In this document: in pieces, positions 21,551 to 29,002 of the stretch
How positions within the stretch are numbered: the first letter of the stretch is position 1
How the letters are laid out: each line of letters begins with the position of its first letter
IMG/VR virus record: IMGVR_UViG_3300027759_000278
Coordinates: 1-32,278 of that record
Length of the DNA stretch: 32,278 nucleotides
From: a virus
Strand: one strand, 5' to 3'
Notes under the pieces: generated by a model
Databases searched by the model: none
Seen by the model: the letters and a program-made list of their open reading frames with translations, nothing else
What the model was told of the DNA's origin: nothing
Translations under genes and position numbers: made by a program

Positions 21551-24537
21551 TGTATCGCCCAAAGCCCCACATTCTGATTTCAATCAACTCCGATGGGAGT
21601 GGGTCAATCAAGCAATACGACTCTTACCAAGACGCAAAGGCCGCTTACAATGCCTTGTCCTCTGGGACTATATCTGCCTTCATCTATGCCAAGCCTAACA
21701 AGAGTCTGGGGTCGGGGGCAATTGGTTCGCCTTTAGCCATCCCGGCCAAGGTTGAGTTTACAAAGGTTCAGAACGCTACTGCCGTTTACAATAGTGGTAA
21801 TCCAAGTTACTCGGCCCCTCACCCTTCAATTGTGCAGTATAACTCGCCGGGCGCACCTATCCAGACTCCGCCCTTGCCCCGTATTGTAGACCCCGGCGTA
21901 TTTGGCGGCTCGGAGGAATACAGGGCTTGGCAAATATTCTGCTCTGCTCACCCGACGCATCCAGAATGCACATTGCCCGGAAATCCTGTTTTTGGAACCC
22001 TGTTGGGAGCGGGTTGTCAAATAAGCCAAGGAAGTTTTAGTGATGAAAACGAGAGGGATTGGTTAAATGTTGCTCCCATAAAGGAAGTTCGTTACGCCGA
22101 TGGGCGCGGAGGTGAGTTCACGGAAAACCCTTACGCAATTAATTCAAAAGAAGGTGGTTGTTTCTGGCCTCAAGGTTACGCCACAGAAGGAATTAACAGT
22201 ATGACTTACTATGACAATATGGTCACAATACCGGAGTGTCTGATAAATGTCGCAATTATGACCTACACTACCGGGGGAGGATGGATGCCCATTCGAGACA
22301 CTTTTCTTGCCGACTGCTGGTCTTATTACGGAGGCCAAGACGGCCAAGGAAACCAGAAAGAGTTGGTTGTTGTCGGCGTTAACAAAATTGGCCTCGGCCC
22401 CCATAAAGGTTTAATTGATTACAATACTCGTTCATACCTGCGCGATGTAAACGGCAATTTACACGATAAGTCTGTCAATGGTTTTGTGGTCACTAATGAG
22501 CCTACAGAGAAGGAGGTTCACACCGGAAGATGGTATGTTGACTTTAACTATTACCTGTCACAACTTCCGGAAAACACGGAGGTTGGTCAAAATATTGGTT
22601 CTTACCCCCGCCGGGTAAGAATTAGATTTAAATACAAGCCGACCACAAACCCCATTAGCCCGTTTGAAACAGTTCCTTCCGCGTCGAAGGCAGGACGCGC
22701 CGTTATCAATTCATTTAGCGGAGAGTTGGACGGAATTGACAGCACAGAGACAATTCAACCTCTGGTTGAATATGAATATGAATACCAAAATGTGTTCATT
22801 AGTGAGGTCGGATATGATGCACCCTGCGCCCAGAAGCAAAAGGCTACAATAACCGATGTCGTTGACGGCCCGTATGTTTCTGGCTGGAGCGATATGGAAT
22901 ACTATGTGGCCGGAACGACGCTTGCGTCTGATAGTGTTAATTACTACAAAGCCGACGGGGTGGGTGGTTATTATGCAGAACCCATCCCCGACCCGCCTCC
23001 CGAATGTCCTTTGGAGGGAACTTATCTTGATTATGGAGACAGACCCATCTATCTCACAGTCGATGCGGACAATTGCCCAAGCGTTGAACTTGGTTCTCAA
23101 CACTTTGACATTTACGCAGACGGGGTTTGCGGAACTTATGAGGAGCCGGGCCAATCAACATACAGCCCAAATGGAACCTACCTTACGCACGGGACTAACT
23201 ACAACTACTTTTCCACGGGAGATGGCGGTTACTATACAGAACCAAGAGTAGTTAACCCGCCTTCCGGGACGGAACTTGGGACATTTACCGACCAGCCCAT
23301 TTACGACTCGGAGTCCGGGTTCCAAGTGGGTTATCAACACTCTCCAGACATTGCCGACGGCAATGGTGGCTCTACGCCGGGCGCGGGGTCGTTCTTCTAT
23401 AGTGGCAACGGGACATTCCTTGGTATCGCCAACGGCCTTGACTACTATTCCAATGGCACGGGTGGCTCTTACTCCCAGCCTCACACCTACGAGCCATACG
23501 GAACATACATTACCTCTGTCTACGAGCCGTATTTCATTAACATTGGGTATGGCGATTGGTTCTCCGGCAATCAATACAACGATGTCTTTGCCGATGGTTC
23601 TGGCGGGTCGTATAGCATCAATGGTTCAAACACAATGGTTCAAACAGGCTGGTTCCCCGAAGGCGCGTTCCTTGGCACAGACTTTCAAGGCGCACCTTTC
23701 TTTGCTAACGGCTCCGGCCTGTGGTATAGCCCGGCTTACCTTTCGATTGGAACAGTCCTTGGATACCCTAACTATGTTGCCGAAAATCACGACGCTGGAT
23801 GTGGTATTATGTGGCTTGGTTACAACCAATACACTCAATACGCTGACGGCAAGGGTGGCTCTTTTGAAACGCTTGTTGACCACTATTGGTCAAATGGCTT
23901 TATCGGACAATGCAACGGATATAACTACTATGCCAATGGCAATGGAGGGTATGGTGCATACCCTGTAGAGGGGACTTATCTTGGCTCCGGAAGCGGAACC
24001 AATACCACAAATGTTGGATGCGGTGATTGGGTGGTTGGTGGCTATTCTTACGACACCTTTGCCGACGGGTCTGGAGGAACATACGATAATGGAACGGGTG
24101 GGGGATACACCTCTTACGGAAGTTATCTGGGTGACTGTAACGGATACCATTACTACACAGATGGCTCCGGTGGCACTTATACTGAACAAATTGATAACGG
24201 CGGCGGCGGAGGTTGCCCTAGTGCTGGCGAATGGGTTGGCCGCGATGGAGATTATGATTACTACACGGACGGAAACTGCGGGTCGTATTCTGTCTACAAC
24301 CCTTCCTGCGCTTCAAGTGGGACATTCCTCGACGGCGGAACCGCTCCTATCAATGTTAATGCCGGATGTGGTGAGATTAGTGTTGGCGAGTATTCTTGGG
24401 CGCAATACGCCAATGGTGAATGCGGTTCTTATATCGACCAAGACTCGCCTTCATACTATTACTCCTACGGACAGCAGATTGGAGAGTGTGAGATGACCGC
24501 GATTTATTTTGACGGGCAGGGTGGCTACTACACTTGA
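21550..24537 (+). CDS. large repeat protein with shared N-terminal domain, likely virion fibre or adhesin
   Basis: 995 residues. Residues 1-50 (HILISINSDGSGSIKQYDSY, then helix and FIYAKPNK) are copy 2 of the small domain. Residues about 50-460 contain single blocks such as YADGRGGEFTENP near 180. From about 465 to the end come some fourteen copies of a unit of roughly 20-50 residues centred on Y-(F/Y)-x-(A/T)-D/N-G-x-G-G-x-Y, often preceded by GT(Y/F)LG. The composition is dominated by Gly, Tyr, Ser, Asn and Asp, with paired Cys in some repeats (CGDW, CGEI). No signal peptide is seen. Tyr/Gly repeat rods of this kind suggest a surface fibre or receptor-binding protein; the placement directly after the capsid gene points to a head fibre. 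Confidence 0.8.
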   Translation: MYRPKPHILISINSDGSGSIKQYDSYQDAKAAYNALSSGTISAFIYAKPNKSLGSGAIGSPLAIPAKVEFTKVQNATAVYNSGNPSYSAPHPSIVQYNSPGAPIQTPPLPRIVDPGVFGGSEEYRAWQIFCSAHPTHPECTLPGNPVFGTLLGAGCQISQGSFSDENERDWLNVAPIKEVRYADGRGGEFTENPYAINSKEGGCFWPQGYATEGINSMTYYDNMVTIPECLINVAIMTYTTGGGWMPIRDTFLADCWSYYGGQDGQGNQKELVVVGVNKIGLGPHKGLIDYNTRSYLRDVNGNLHDKSVNGFVVTNEPTEKEVHTGRWYVDFNYYLSQLPENTEVGQNIGSYPRRVRIRFKYKPTTNPISPFETVPSASKAGRAVINSFSGELDGIDSTETIQPLVEYEYEYQNVFISEVGYDAPCAQKQKATITDVVDGPYVSGWSDMEYYVAGTTLASDSVNYYKADGVGGYYAEPIPDPPPECPLEGTYLDYGDRPIYLTVDADNCPSVELGSQHFDIYADGVCGTYEEPGQSTYSPNGTYLTHGTNYNYFSTGDGGYYTEPRVVNPPSGTELGTFTDQPIYDSESGFQVGYQHSPDIADGNGGSTPGAGSFFYSGNGTFLGIANGLDYYSNGTGGSYSQPHTYEPYGTYITSVYEPYFINIGYGDWFSGNQYNDVFADGSGGSYSINGSNTMVQTGWFPEGAFLGTDFQGAPFFANGSGLWYSPAYLSIGTVLGYPNYVAENHDAGCGIMWLGYNQYTQYADGKGGSFETLVDHYWSNGFIGQCNGYNYYANGNGGYGAYPVEGTYLGSGSGTNTTNVGCGDWVVGGYSYDTFADGSGGTYDNGTGGGYTSYGSYLGDCNGYHYYTDGSGGTYTEQIDNGGGGGCPSAGEWVGRDGDYDYYTDGNCGSYSVYNPSCASSGTFLDGGTAPINVNAGCGEISVGEYSWAQYANGECGSYIDQDSPSYYYSYGQQIGECEMTAIYFDGQGGYYT

Positions 24538-24582
24538 CCGGGCAGTTGACAGTCGTCCACTTACGCAACCCCCATCTAATTT

Positions 24583-24831
24583 ATGTCCAGCCCTAACAAC
24601 TATAGCATCATCGTGATTGATGATAACAACGGCAAGGTTTTCGCCCAAGTCTTTCTTACCACCGATGAAGCCAGAACTGCCTTTGCCGACCTCGACCCGG
24701 CAGTCAACGGCAACTGCTATCTCTTTGAAAGCCCGGTTGCAACCAAGGAACTTAAGGTCAAGAAGTTTGGTGGTTATTGGACAAATGCTTACGGCGTTGT
24801 GATGGATGCCTCCAACGGCCTTCCCGACTAA
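24583..24831 (+). CDS. small protein with the shared beta-alpha domain, copy 3
   Basis: 82 residues with YSIIVIDDNNGKVFAQVFLT, a helix (DEARTAFADLDP) and the strand CYLFESPVATKEL: the same layout as the N-terminus of the upstream repeat protein. A C-terminal stretch rich in aromatic and Gly residues follows. The gene starts 31 bases after a TTGACA box. Function is unknown; its place next to the fibre suggests a partner or chaperone. Confidence 0.75.
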   Translation: MSSPNNYSIIVIDDNNGKVFAQVFLTTDEARTAFADLDPAVNGNCYLFESPVATKELKVKKFGGYWTNAYGVVMDASNGLPD

Positions 24832-24874
24832 TTAGTCTTGCACAACGACTAACCGCCGACACACTAACTTACCT

Positions 24875-25213
24875 ATGTCCAACAAGTTCTCCATCGTTAT
24901 CGAAATCAAAGGTGACCAAGTCATTGCCCACGGCTATCACAAGTCTGATGCCGCAGATGCCAACAACCTGTTTAACAAACTGCGCGACGAGCAGAAGGAA
25001 GCATATTTCTTCCAGCACCCCATTGCTGACAAGCGTTGCAAGTCTGCCGAACAGGTTGAAGCCACTCACGGCCACCTTGAGGTCACCCCGGCTTCCGCTC
25101 CGGTTGCTCCGGTGCAGGTCACAATGAAGGCCAAGAAGAACGGCAACAAGATTGAGGGCGTTGGTGCAAACTCTGAAGTTCCTTCGGAACCCACCGCCAT
25201 TGACCTTGGTTAA
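24875..25213 (+). CDS. small protein with the shared beta-alpha domain, copy 4, with basic tail
   Basis: 112 residues. Residues 4-50 repeat the domain (FSIVIEIKGDQVIAHGYHKS, helix NNLFNKLRDEQKEA, strand YFFQHPIAD). The C-terminal half is Pro/Val/Lys-rich (TPASAPVAPVQVTMKAKKNG) and probably unstructured. Fourth member of the local paralogous set. Confidence 0.75.
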   Translation: MSNKFSIVIEIKGDQVIAHGYHKSDAADANNLFNKLRDEQKEAYFFQHPIADKRCKSAEQVEATHGHLEVTPASAPVAPVQVTMKAKKNGNKIEGVGANSEVPSEPTAIDLG

Positions 25214-25226
25214 TTAATCTACCTAT

Positions 25227-25358
25227 ATGCTTACATTCATTATTGGTCTGGTTATTGGTTTTGTTGCGGGTGCGCTCGTGTTCCGTAACAACGCCTCAAA
25301 GGCGGAGTCCATCGTCCAGAAGGCCAAGGACGAGGTTGCCAAGGTTTCCAAGAAGTAA
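25227..25358 (+). CDS. 43-residue membrane protein
   Basis: MLTFIIGLVIGFVAGALVFR forms one transmembrane helix with a GxxxG-like small-residue face; the tail (SKAESIVQKAKDEVAKVSKK) is a charged amphipathic helix. It has a proper start (acctat-ATG), follows the upstream gene by 13 bases and is closed by a terminator at 25379. Size and form fit a small holin-like or membrane-anchoring phage protein, but no lysis gene is adjacent and the function is unproven. Confidence 0.72.
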   Translation: MLTFIIGLVIGFVAGALVFRNNASKAESIVQKAKDEVAKVSKK

Positions 25359-25378
25359 TCTTTGGATTGCTTAATAAG

Positions 25379-25406
25379 GGCTGGCTCTACGGGGCTGGCC
25401 TTTTTT
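25379..25406 (+). terminator. terminator with a UNCG tetraloop
   Basis: GGCTGGCTC (25379-25387) pairs with GGGCTGGCC (25392-25400), using G-T pairs, around a TACG loop closed by C-G, then six T residues. A TTGACA box follows at 25414. Confidence 0.85.
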
Positions 25407-25435
25407 GCGCTCGTTGACATTAGGCCACTATCACA

Positions 25436-25759
25436 ATGTCCCTCTGGTCTGAAATGGAAGCAGACGGCCCGGAGTTTCTGGCCGAGTTTGGTCGTCCTGT
25501 AACATTCCGGGGTGCTTCCACGCTAATGCTTGTAAGCCGTGCGCCTATTGAACAGATGTTGGCTGATGGTGGCTTCACATACCGAGTTGGATACTCTGTC
25601 CGAGTTTACATCCCCGCAGGAAGCCCGTTGCTAACCAACCCGCCTGTATACGGCGAGAGTATGGTTATCTTTGGTCGCAAGCAGGTCATCACACAGGTGA
25701 ACTATCGTCCCCCGGCTCCTTGGTTTGATGTGACCACAGCCGACGACACGACTGTCTGA
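25436..25759 (+). CDS. head-tail connector / stopper-type protein (by position)
   Basis: 107 residues, predicted beta-rich: FGRPVTFRGASTLMLVS, FTYRVGYSVRVYIP and MVIFGRKQVITQVNYRP. The phrase 'E...FG.pV..rG' at the start is typical of small head-tail joining proteins of the HK97 stopper or lambda FII kind, but similarity is weak and the call leans on context: it opens the module after the capsid genes. The stop overlaps the next start (TGATG). Confidence 0.6.
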   Translation: MSLWSEMEADGPEFLAEFGRPVTFRGASTLMLVSRAPIEQMLADGGFTYRVGYSVRVYIPAGSPLLTNPPVYGESMVIFGRKQVITQVNYRPPAPWFDVTTADDTTV

Positions 25760-26604
25760 TGGCTGTTAATGTTTCAGTTAAGACGGACTTTGACCAACTT
25801 GCTCGCAGGTTTGCTACAGCCGGGATGGACATAAACAAAGAACTGCCCGTTCTGGTTAAGCGTTGCGCCGCAGAGACGGCAGAAGAACTGCTCCGTATGT
25901 CTTACCCTGCGGTGAATAACAATCCTCTGTCCAAGACAGGTGGAACGCCCGGCGCACTTGCCCAAGCCCGTAAGAACATTGAGCGGGATGTGAATGCCAA
26001 CTACAGACCCGTAGCCGAGATGAAGATTGGGGCTATCCTTATGGCCAGAGAGGAGAGCGTCCTATGGTCGATGCCCACAACCATTCATTGGCGAAACCCG
26101 GCCTTAAAGAAGGCTTGGGAGCATCGTGACTTTGAGAGACTTTACTCCGCATTTCGTGAAGCCGGATGGCGCGAGGCGGACATTGGAAACAAGTTTACAG
26201 TCGTAGACAGACCAGAGGAGTCTATTCAGAAGATTACGGAAGGCATCAATCAATCTATGTCTGCCGCATCTGGAGCCAAGACCTATGTGCGTGACCCGGC
26301 GGCTATCAAAGCAACCATCCTCAATAAACTTAAGAGCGTTGGTAAGATGGCTGGCGGTTGGTTTCGGGCCTGCAAGGCCCTTGGACACGGAGCGGTCTAC
26401 AATCTTCCGCACCAAGGTTCCGGTGGCGCAACTATTTCGGACGGCGGTATGACAGTCGAGATACACAACGAGTATGGGGACTATGGTGGCCTTATATCGG
26501 AAAAGGGTATCTTTGACCAAGTCACACCAGCATCCGGGGAGAAACTTGCGGAGTCCACAATGGGAGCCGTAGCCAAAGCATTTCAAGCACAACAAAACAA
26601 ATAA
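25759..26604 (+). CDS. minor tail / tail completion candidate, 281 aa
   Basis: 281 residues. The N-terminus (VKTDFDQLARRFATAGMDIN, then LVKRCAAETAEELLRM) resembles the helical start of HK97 gp10-like and lambda gpZ-type tail completion proteins; VEIHNEYGDYGG and IFDQVTPASGEKLAESTMG occur near the end. The middle holds a helix-rich insertion (about 110-190). Coupled to both neighbours by overlap or a 3-base gap. Family assignment is tentative. Confidence 0.62.
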   Translation: MAVNVSVKTDFDQLARRFATAGMDINKELPVLVKRCAAETAEELLRMSYPAVNNNPLSKTGGTPGALAQARKNIERDVNANYRPVAEMKIGAILMAREESVLWSMPTTIHWRNPALKKAWEHRDFERLYSAFREAGWREADIGNKFTVVDRPEESIQKITEGINQSMSAASGAKTYVRDPAAIKATILNKLKSVGKMAGGWFRACKALGHGAVYNLPHQGSGGATISDGGMTVEIHNEYGDYGGLISEKGIFDQVTPASGEKLAESTMGAVAKAFQAQQNK

Positions 26605-26607
26605 CCT

Positions 26608-27060
26608 ATGAGTATCCGTCGCGCCGTTGAGGCACATATTAAGTGGTCACTCGACCCACATTTTGTTGGTAGCCCATACCAAGTGTTTGAGTCATTGCGT
26701 ATAGCAGACAAGCCCGTCCCGGCTATCGTGGTTGTAGCGGCGGCGGCTCAATCGGCATTGGAGAACCAGCCAGACCCTCGTGGTAACTACAATGTTCCTG
26801 TGAGCGTCATCGTGATGACAAGCATTGATGGCCCGGAGACAACTCCGACCAAGGTGGACTACCACGCCAATATTGCTCACAAAGTGGGGCGTATCCTAAA
26901 TAGTCCGGGGCCTCGTGGACACAGTCAGCAAGTGAGTGGGCTGTTCGTCTACAACCTCCTGCCCGGTTCAATCGGCGAGGAGAACGACGGACGAAAGATG
27001 ATTAGCGTCCTCAACTACGATGCGGTGGTTTGCTATGGTCACACAGACCTTACCATCTGA
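26608..27060 (+). CDS. tail terminator-like protein (by position and size)
   Basis: 150 residues. The helix at the start (IRRAVEAHIKWSL) is followed by strands AIVVVAAAAQ, NVPVSVIVMTSID and MISVLNYDAVVCYG, with HANIAHKVGRILNSP as a second helix. This alpha-beta layout and size agree with gpU or HK97 gp9-like tail terminators, and the gene follows the tail completion candidate as expected. It is the last plus-strand gene before convergent minus-strand genes; the rest of the tail genes are not in this window. Confidence 0.58.
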   Translation: MSIRRAVEAHIKWSLDPHFVGSPYQVFESLRIADKPVPAIVVVAAAAQSALENQPDPRGNYNVPVSVIVMTSIDGPETTPTKVDYHANIAHKVGRILNSPGPRGHSQQVSGLFVYNLLPGSIGEENDGRKMISVLNYDAVVCYGHTDLTI

Positions 27061-27065
27061 CCGGA

Positions 27066-27452
27066 TTACTCCTTGTCGTTAAGGTAGTCGTAAACCCGTC
27101 CGGCTTCCCCGACAACTTCGTCAAGGGATGCGGAGATAAACTGCTTCTCGATAAGCGTGGCGAGTTCCGCCTTGTATTTGGCATAGGACTGCTTGTAGTC
27201 AGCAAGGTCTTTCTGAAGGTCTTCAACGGAGAGGTCGAACTCCGACTCCTCGCCGTTCTTTTCCCGGCGAACACCTTCCGCAAGGTCGTGTTCCGTGTCG
27301 CGCACGAGTTCCTCGTAGCGTTCAACATCCTTGGATGCTTCGTAGATTTCTTCCAACTGCTCTTTAGCCTTGTTGGCTTCGGAGGCGGCTTCGCTAACGC
27401 GAGCCAGCAGATTGCGTAGGATAGAGGGTGAGAGCGTGTTAATGTCTTTCAT
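27066..27452 (-). CDS. coiled-coil protein, 128 aa
   Basis: 128 residues from ATG 27452 (leader tatacacgact-ATG); a longer frame to 27488 would run into the promoter. Nearly all helix and highly charged: LARVSEAASEANKAKEQLEE, then RYEELVRDTEHDLAEG and YKQSYAKYKAELATLIEKQF. Two long coiled-coil segments (about 14-60 and 75-110) suggest an oligomer or adaptor. No family recognised. Confidence 0.72.
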   Translation of the reverse strand: MKDINTLSPSILRNLLARVSEAASEANKAKEQLEEIYEASKDVERYEELVRDTEHDLAEGVRREKNGEESEFDLSVEDLQKDLADYKQSYAKYKAELATLIEKQFISASLDEVVGEAGRVYDYLNDKE

Positions 27453-27466
27453 AGTCGTGTATAGAT

Positions 27467-27495
27467 GTTGTGACCGGGCGATGAACACTTGTCAA
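27467..27495 (-). promoter_or_regulatory. TTGACA-N17-CACAAC promoter
   Basis: On the minus strand TTGACA (27495-27490) and CACAAC (27472-27467) are 17 bases apart, 15 bases before the ATG at 27452. The -35 box overlaps the stop end of the upstream zinc-ribbon gene. Confidence 0.5.
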
Positions 27496-27722
27496 GCAAG
27501 ATGCTTCATCAAGTTGCACGGCTGATATTCCACCGGGACATCTGGGTTGATGGGCCAACTGTAAACGGATTGGCAAGTGAGGCAGGTCGAGTGAGCGTTC
27601 CAGACATCTGCGCTGGCGTGATGGAACATCGAGGTGGAATACCACGCTCGCACCCGGCACTTGGGACAGGGTTCAGTCGGGGCGACAAACAGAACTACCG
27701 GGTCTGTGCAGGGCTTGCTCAT
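27492..27722 (-). CDS. small zinc-ribbon protein, paralogue of 2320-2580
   Basis: 76 residues with CPKC (19-22) and CLTC (47-50) and, after the second pair, YSWPINPDVPVEYQ. The spacing and the trailing W-x-I/L-x-PD-x-x-(I/V)E(F/Y)Q segment match the protein at 2320-2580. One zinc is expected. It overlaps its upstream neighbour by four bases (ATGA). Confidence 0.72.
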   Translation of the reverse strand: MSKPCTDPVVLFVAPTEPCPKCRVRAWYSTSMFHHASADVWNAHSTCLTCQSVYSWPINPDVPVEYQPCNLMKHLA

Positions 27723-27907
27723 AGGCTTCCCTCCTTGCCCGCTGGGGGCGTTGCCCGGTGGTAGTGCAGGTAACCATCGTGCGTGGCTTGCAAGAGGATG
27801 TTAAGGGCCTCCCGCTCTACCTGCTCTTGGTAGTCCAGCACCCGGCCCCCATACTCACGGGCAAGAGCCTCGGCGATGTTCTTTTGCTTCTGGTCTTCGG
27901 TGGTCAT
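27719..27907 (-). CDS. hypothetical protein, 62 aa
   Basis: 62 residues from ATG 27907 (MTTEDQKQKNIAEALAREYG), mostly helical and charged; a longer frame would overlap the upstream membrane-peptide gene. The C-terminus is YLHYHRATPPAGKEGSL. The 4-base overlap with the zinc-ribbon gene and the 2-base gap to the membrane-peptide gene support it. No family is recognised. Confidence 0.62.
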   Translation of the reverse strand: MTTEDQKQKNIAEALAREYGGRVLDYQEQVEREALNILLQATHDGYLHYHRATPPAGKEGSL

Positions 27908-27909
27908 AG

Positions 27910-28029
27910 TTACTTCTTCTTGGTAAGGAGGTAGTATGCCAGCCACCCGGCGGCTACGCCACAGATGATGGTGTGAACAATATCAAGGAAGGCATTGGCC
28001 TCGGCGTTGGTGAAGGCAATGAAACTCAT
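27910..28029 (-). CDS. 39-residue membrane peptide
   Basis: MSFIAFTNAEANAFLDIVHT then IICGVAAGWLAYYLLTKKK: one transmembrane helix (about 20-36) with a positive C-terminal KKK, giving an N-out/C-in topology by the positive-inside rule. Its start overlaps the stop of the upstream gene (TAATG) and its stop lies two bases before the next ATG, so it is well embedded in the operon. Function unknown; size fits small phage membrane effectors. Confidence 0.65.
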   Translation of the reverse strand: MSFIAFTNAEANAFLDIVHTIICGVAAGWLAYYLLTKKK

Positions 28030-28346
28030 TAGGCAATGGTCACGGCGTAGAGAGTGGAGTAGTCACGATTGTAGTCAAAGGACTTCTCCCGTCCACAAGC
28101 CATCCCGTGGAACCAACCACCATTGTAAGTCTCCCCGTAGAGCCGGACAGACAGGTGGCGGAAGTTAGCCTTGAGTTCGGAGTCATACCATTCAATGCCG
28201 AAGCAGGTTCGGGAGTCGCGGTCAACAGGTTCGCCTGCAAGTTTCTGGAGACGAGCCGCAAGGACGCGCTCCTCACCACGAGGCAGTTCGTGTTTTCCGG
28301 CGAGAACCAACTTGGCGAGTTCTGCGGATTTGTTTTTGGGAGCCAT
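28029..28346 (-). CDS. hypothetical protein, 105 aa
   Basis: 105 residues from ATG 28346 (leader acgcacgact-ATG, promoter upstream). A basic N-terminus (MAPKNKSAELAKLVLAGKHE) leads into SRTCFGIEWYDSELKANFRH and LYGETYNGGWFHGMACGREK, a probably compact alpha-beta fold rich in aromatic residues. No family recognised. First gene of the four-gene run ending at 27492. Confidence 0.7.
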   Translation of the reverse strand: MAPKNKSAELAKLVLAGKHELPRGEERVLAARLQKLAGEPVDRDSRTCFGIEWYDSELKANFRHLSVRLYGETYNGGWFHGMACGREKSFDYNRDYSTLYAVTIA

Positions 28347-28365
28347 AGTCGTGCGTGTGGTTATC

Positions 28366-28394
28366 GGTATGCGTAGTAGGTGTATGTCTGTCAA
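28366..28394 (-). promoter_or_regulatory. TTGACA-N17-CATACC promoter
   Basis: On the minus strand TTGACA (28394-28389) and CATACC (28371-28366), 17 bases apart, 19 bases before the ATG at 28346. Same boxes and spacing as at 5658-5686. Confidence 0.55.
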
Positions 28395-28401
28395 GTCTCT
28401 A

Positions 28402-28731
28402 TTAACGGATACGAATGGCGTAGCGGGCGTAGTTGTATCCTTCCGTGTTGATATAGAACTCGTCCTTGGCGACAGAGTCCTCGGAGTTAGCAAACTGAAG
28501 GATGAACCGATTGCCCGGCAGGGCGAAATCAAAATCTCGCAGAGGGCTGGAGTCCTTGACGCTACCAATGACCCGGACGATGGGCAGATGAGCAAACACC
28601 TCGCGCTCCATCTTCTTGGAAGACTTCATCCGGCGGATGCAATCCCACGAGTCCGGCTTACGCTCGCAATTGTGGTCAAGGACGGCACAGAGAACTCGTA
28701 GGTCTTTGGGCTGGCGTGGAGTGGTAGACAT
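28402..28731 (-). CDS. hypothetical protein, 109 aa
   Basis: 109 residues from ATG 28731 (MSTTPRQPKDLRVLCAVLDH); an ATG at 28743 would add four residues and overlap the upstream stop by eight bases. Contains CERKPDSWDCIRRMK, then a beta-rich end (VRVIGSVKDS, NRFILQFANS, YARYAIRIR). The two Cys are not in a zinc-knuckle spacing. No family recognised. Confidence 0.65.
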   Translation of the reverse strand: MSTTPRQPKDLRVLCAVLDHNCERKPDSWDCIRRMKSSKKMEREVFAHLPIVRVIGSVKDSSPLRDFDFALPGNRFILQFANSEDSVAKDEFYINTEGYNYARYAIRIR

Positions 28732-28735
28732 TGGA

Positions 28736-28978
28736 TTAGACATTGTGGGGGAAAATGCGGTTAGCAGACTCGCCCTGCGAGGCGAGCAGTTCGGACTTGA
28801 GGCGACGCTGTGCCAAGAGGCACTCGATAGCGTTGACGGCATCGAGGACTTCATTCTGAAAGGCGACCGGAGTCTCCTTGCTGACGGCATCGTAGTCGGC
28901 CTTGGCCTTGAGCATCGCGTTGCGAGCGTCGAGGAAGCGGATGGCTTCCGGGGTGGTGAGGATGGTCGTGTTGGACAT
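28736..28978 (-). CDS. hypothetical helical protein, 80 aa
   Basis: 80 residues, nearly all helix: EAIRFLDARNAMLKAKADYD, then VLDAVNAIECLLAQRRLKSE. Leader cacacgcat-ATG. Its length and heptad-like pattern suggest a helical hairpin or small coiled coil. No family recognised. Confidence 0.65.
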   Translation of the reverse strand: MSNTTILTTPEAIRFLDARNAMLKAKADYDAVSKETPVAFQNEVLDAVNAIECLLAQRRLKSELLASQGESANRIFPHNV

Positions 28979-29002
28979 ATGCGTGTGTGGGTGTGAGAGT
29001 GA

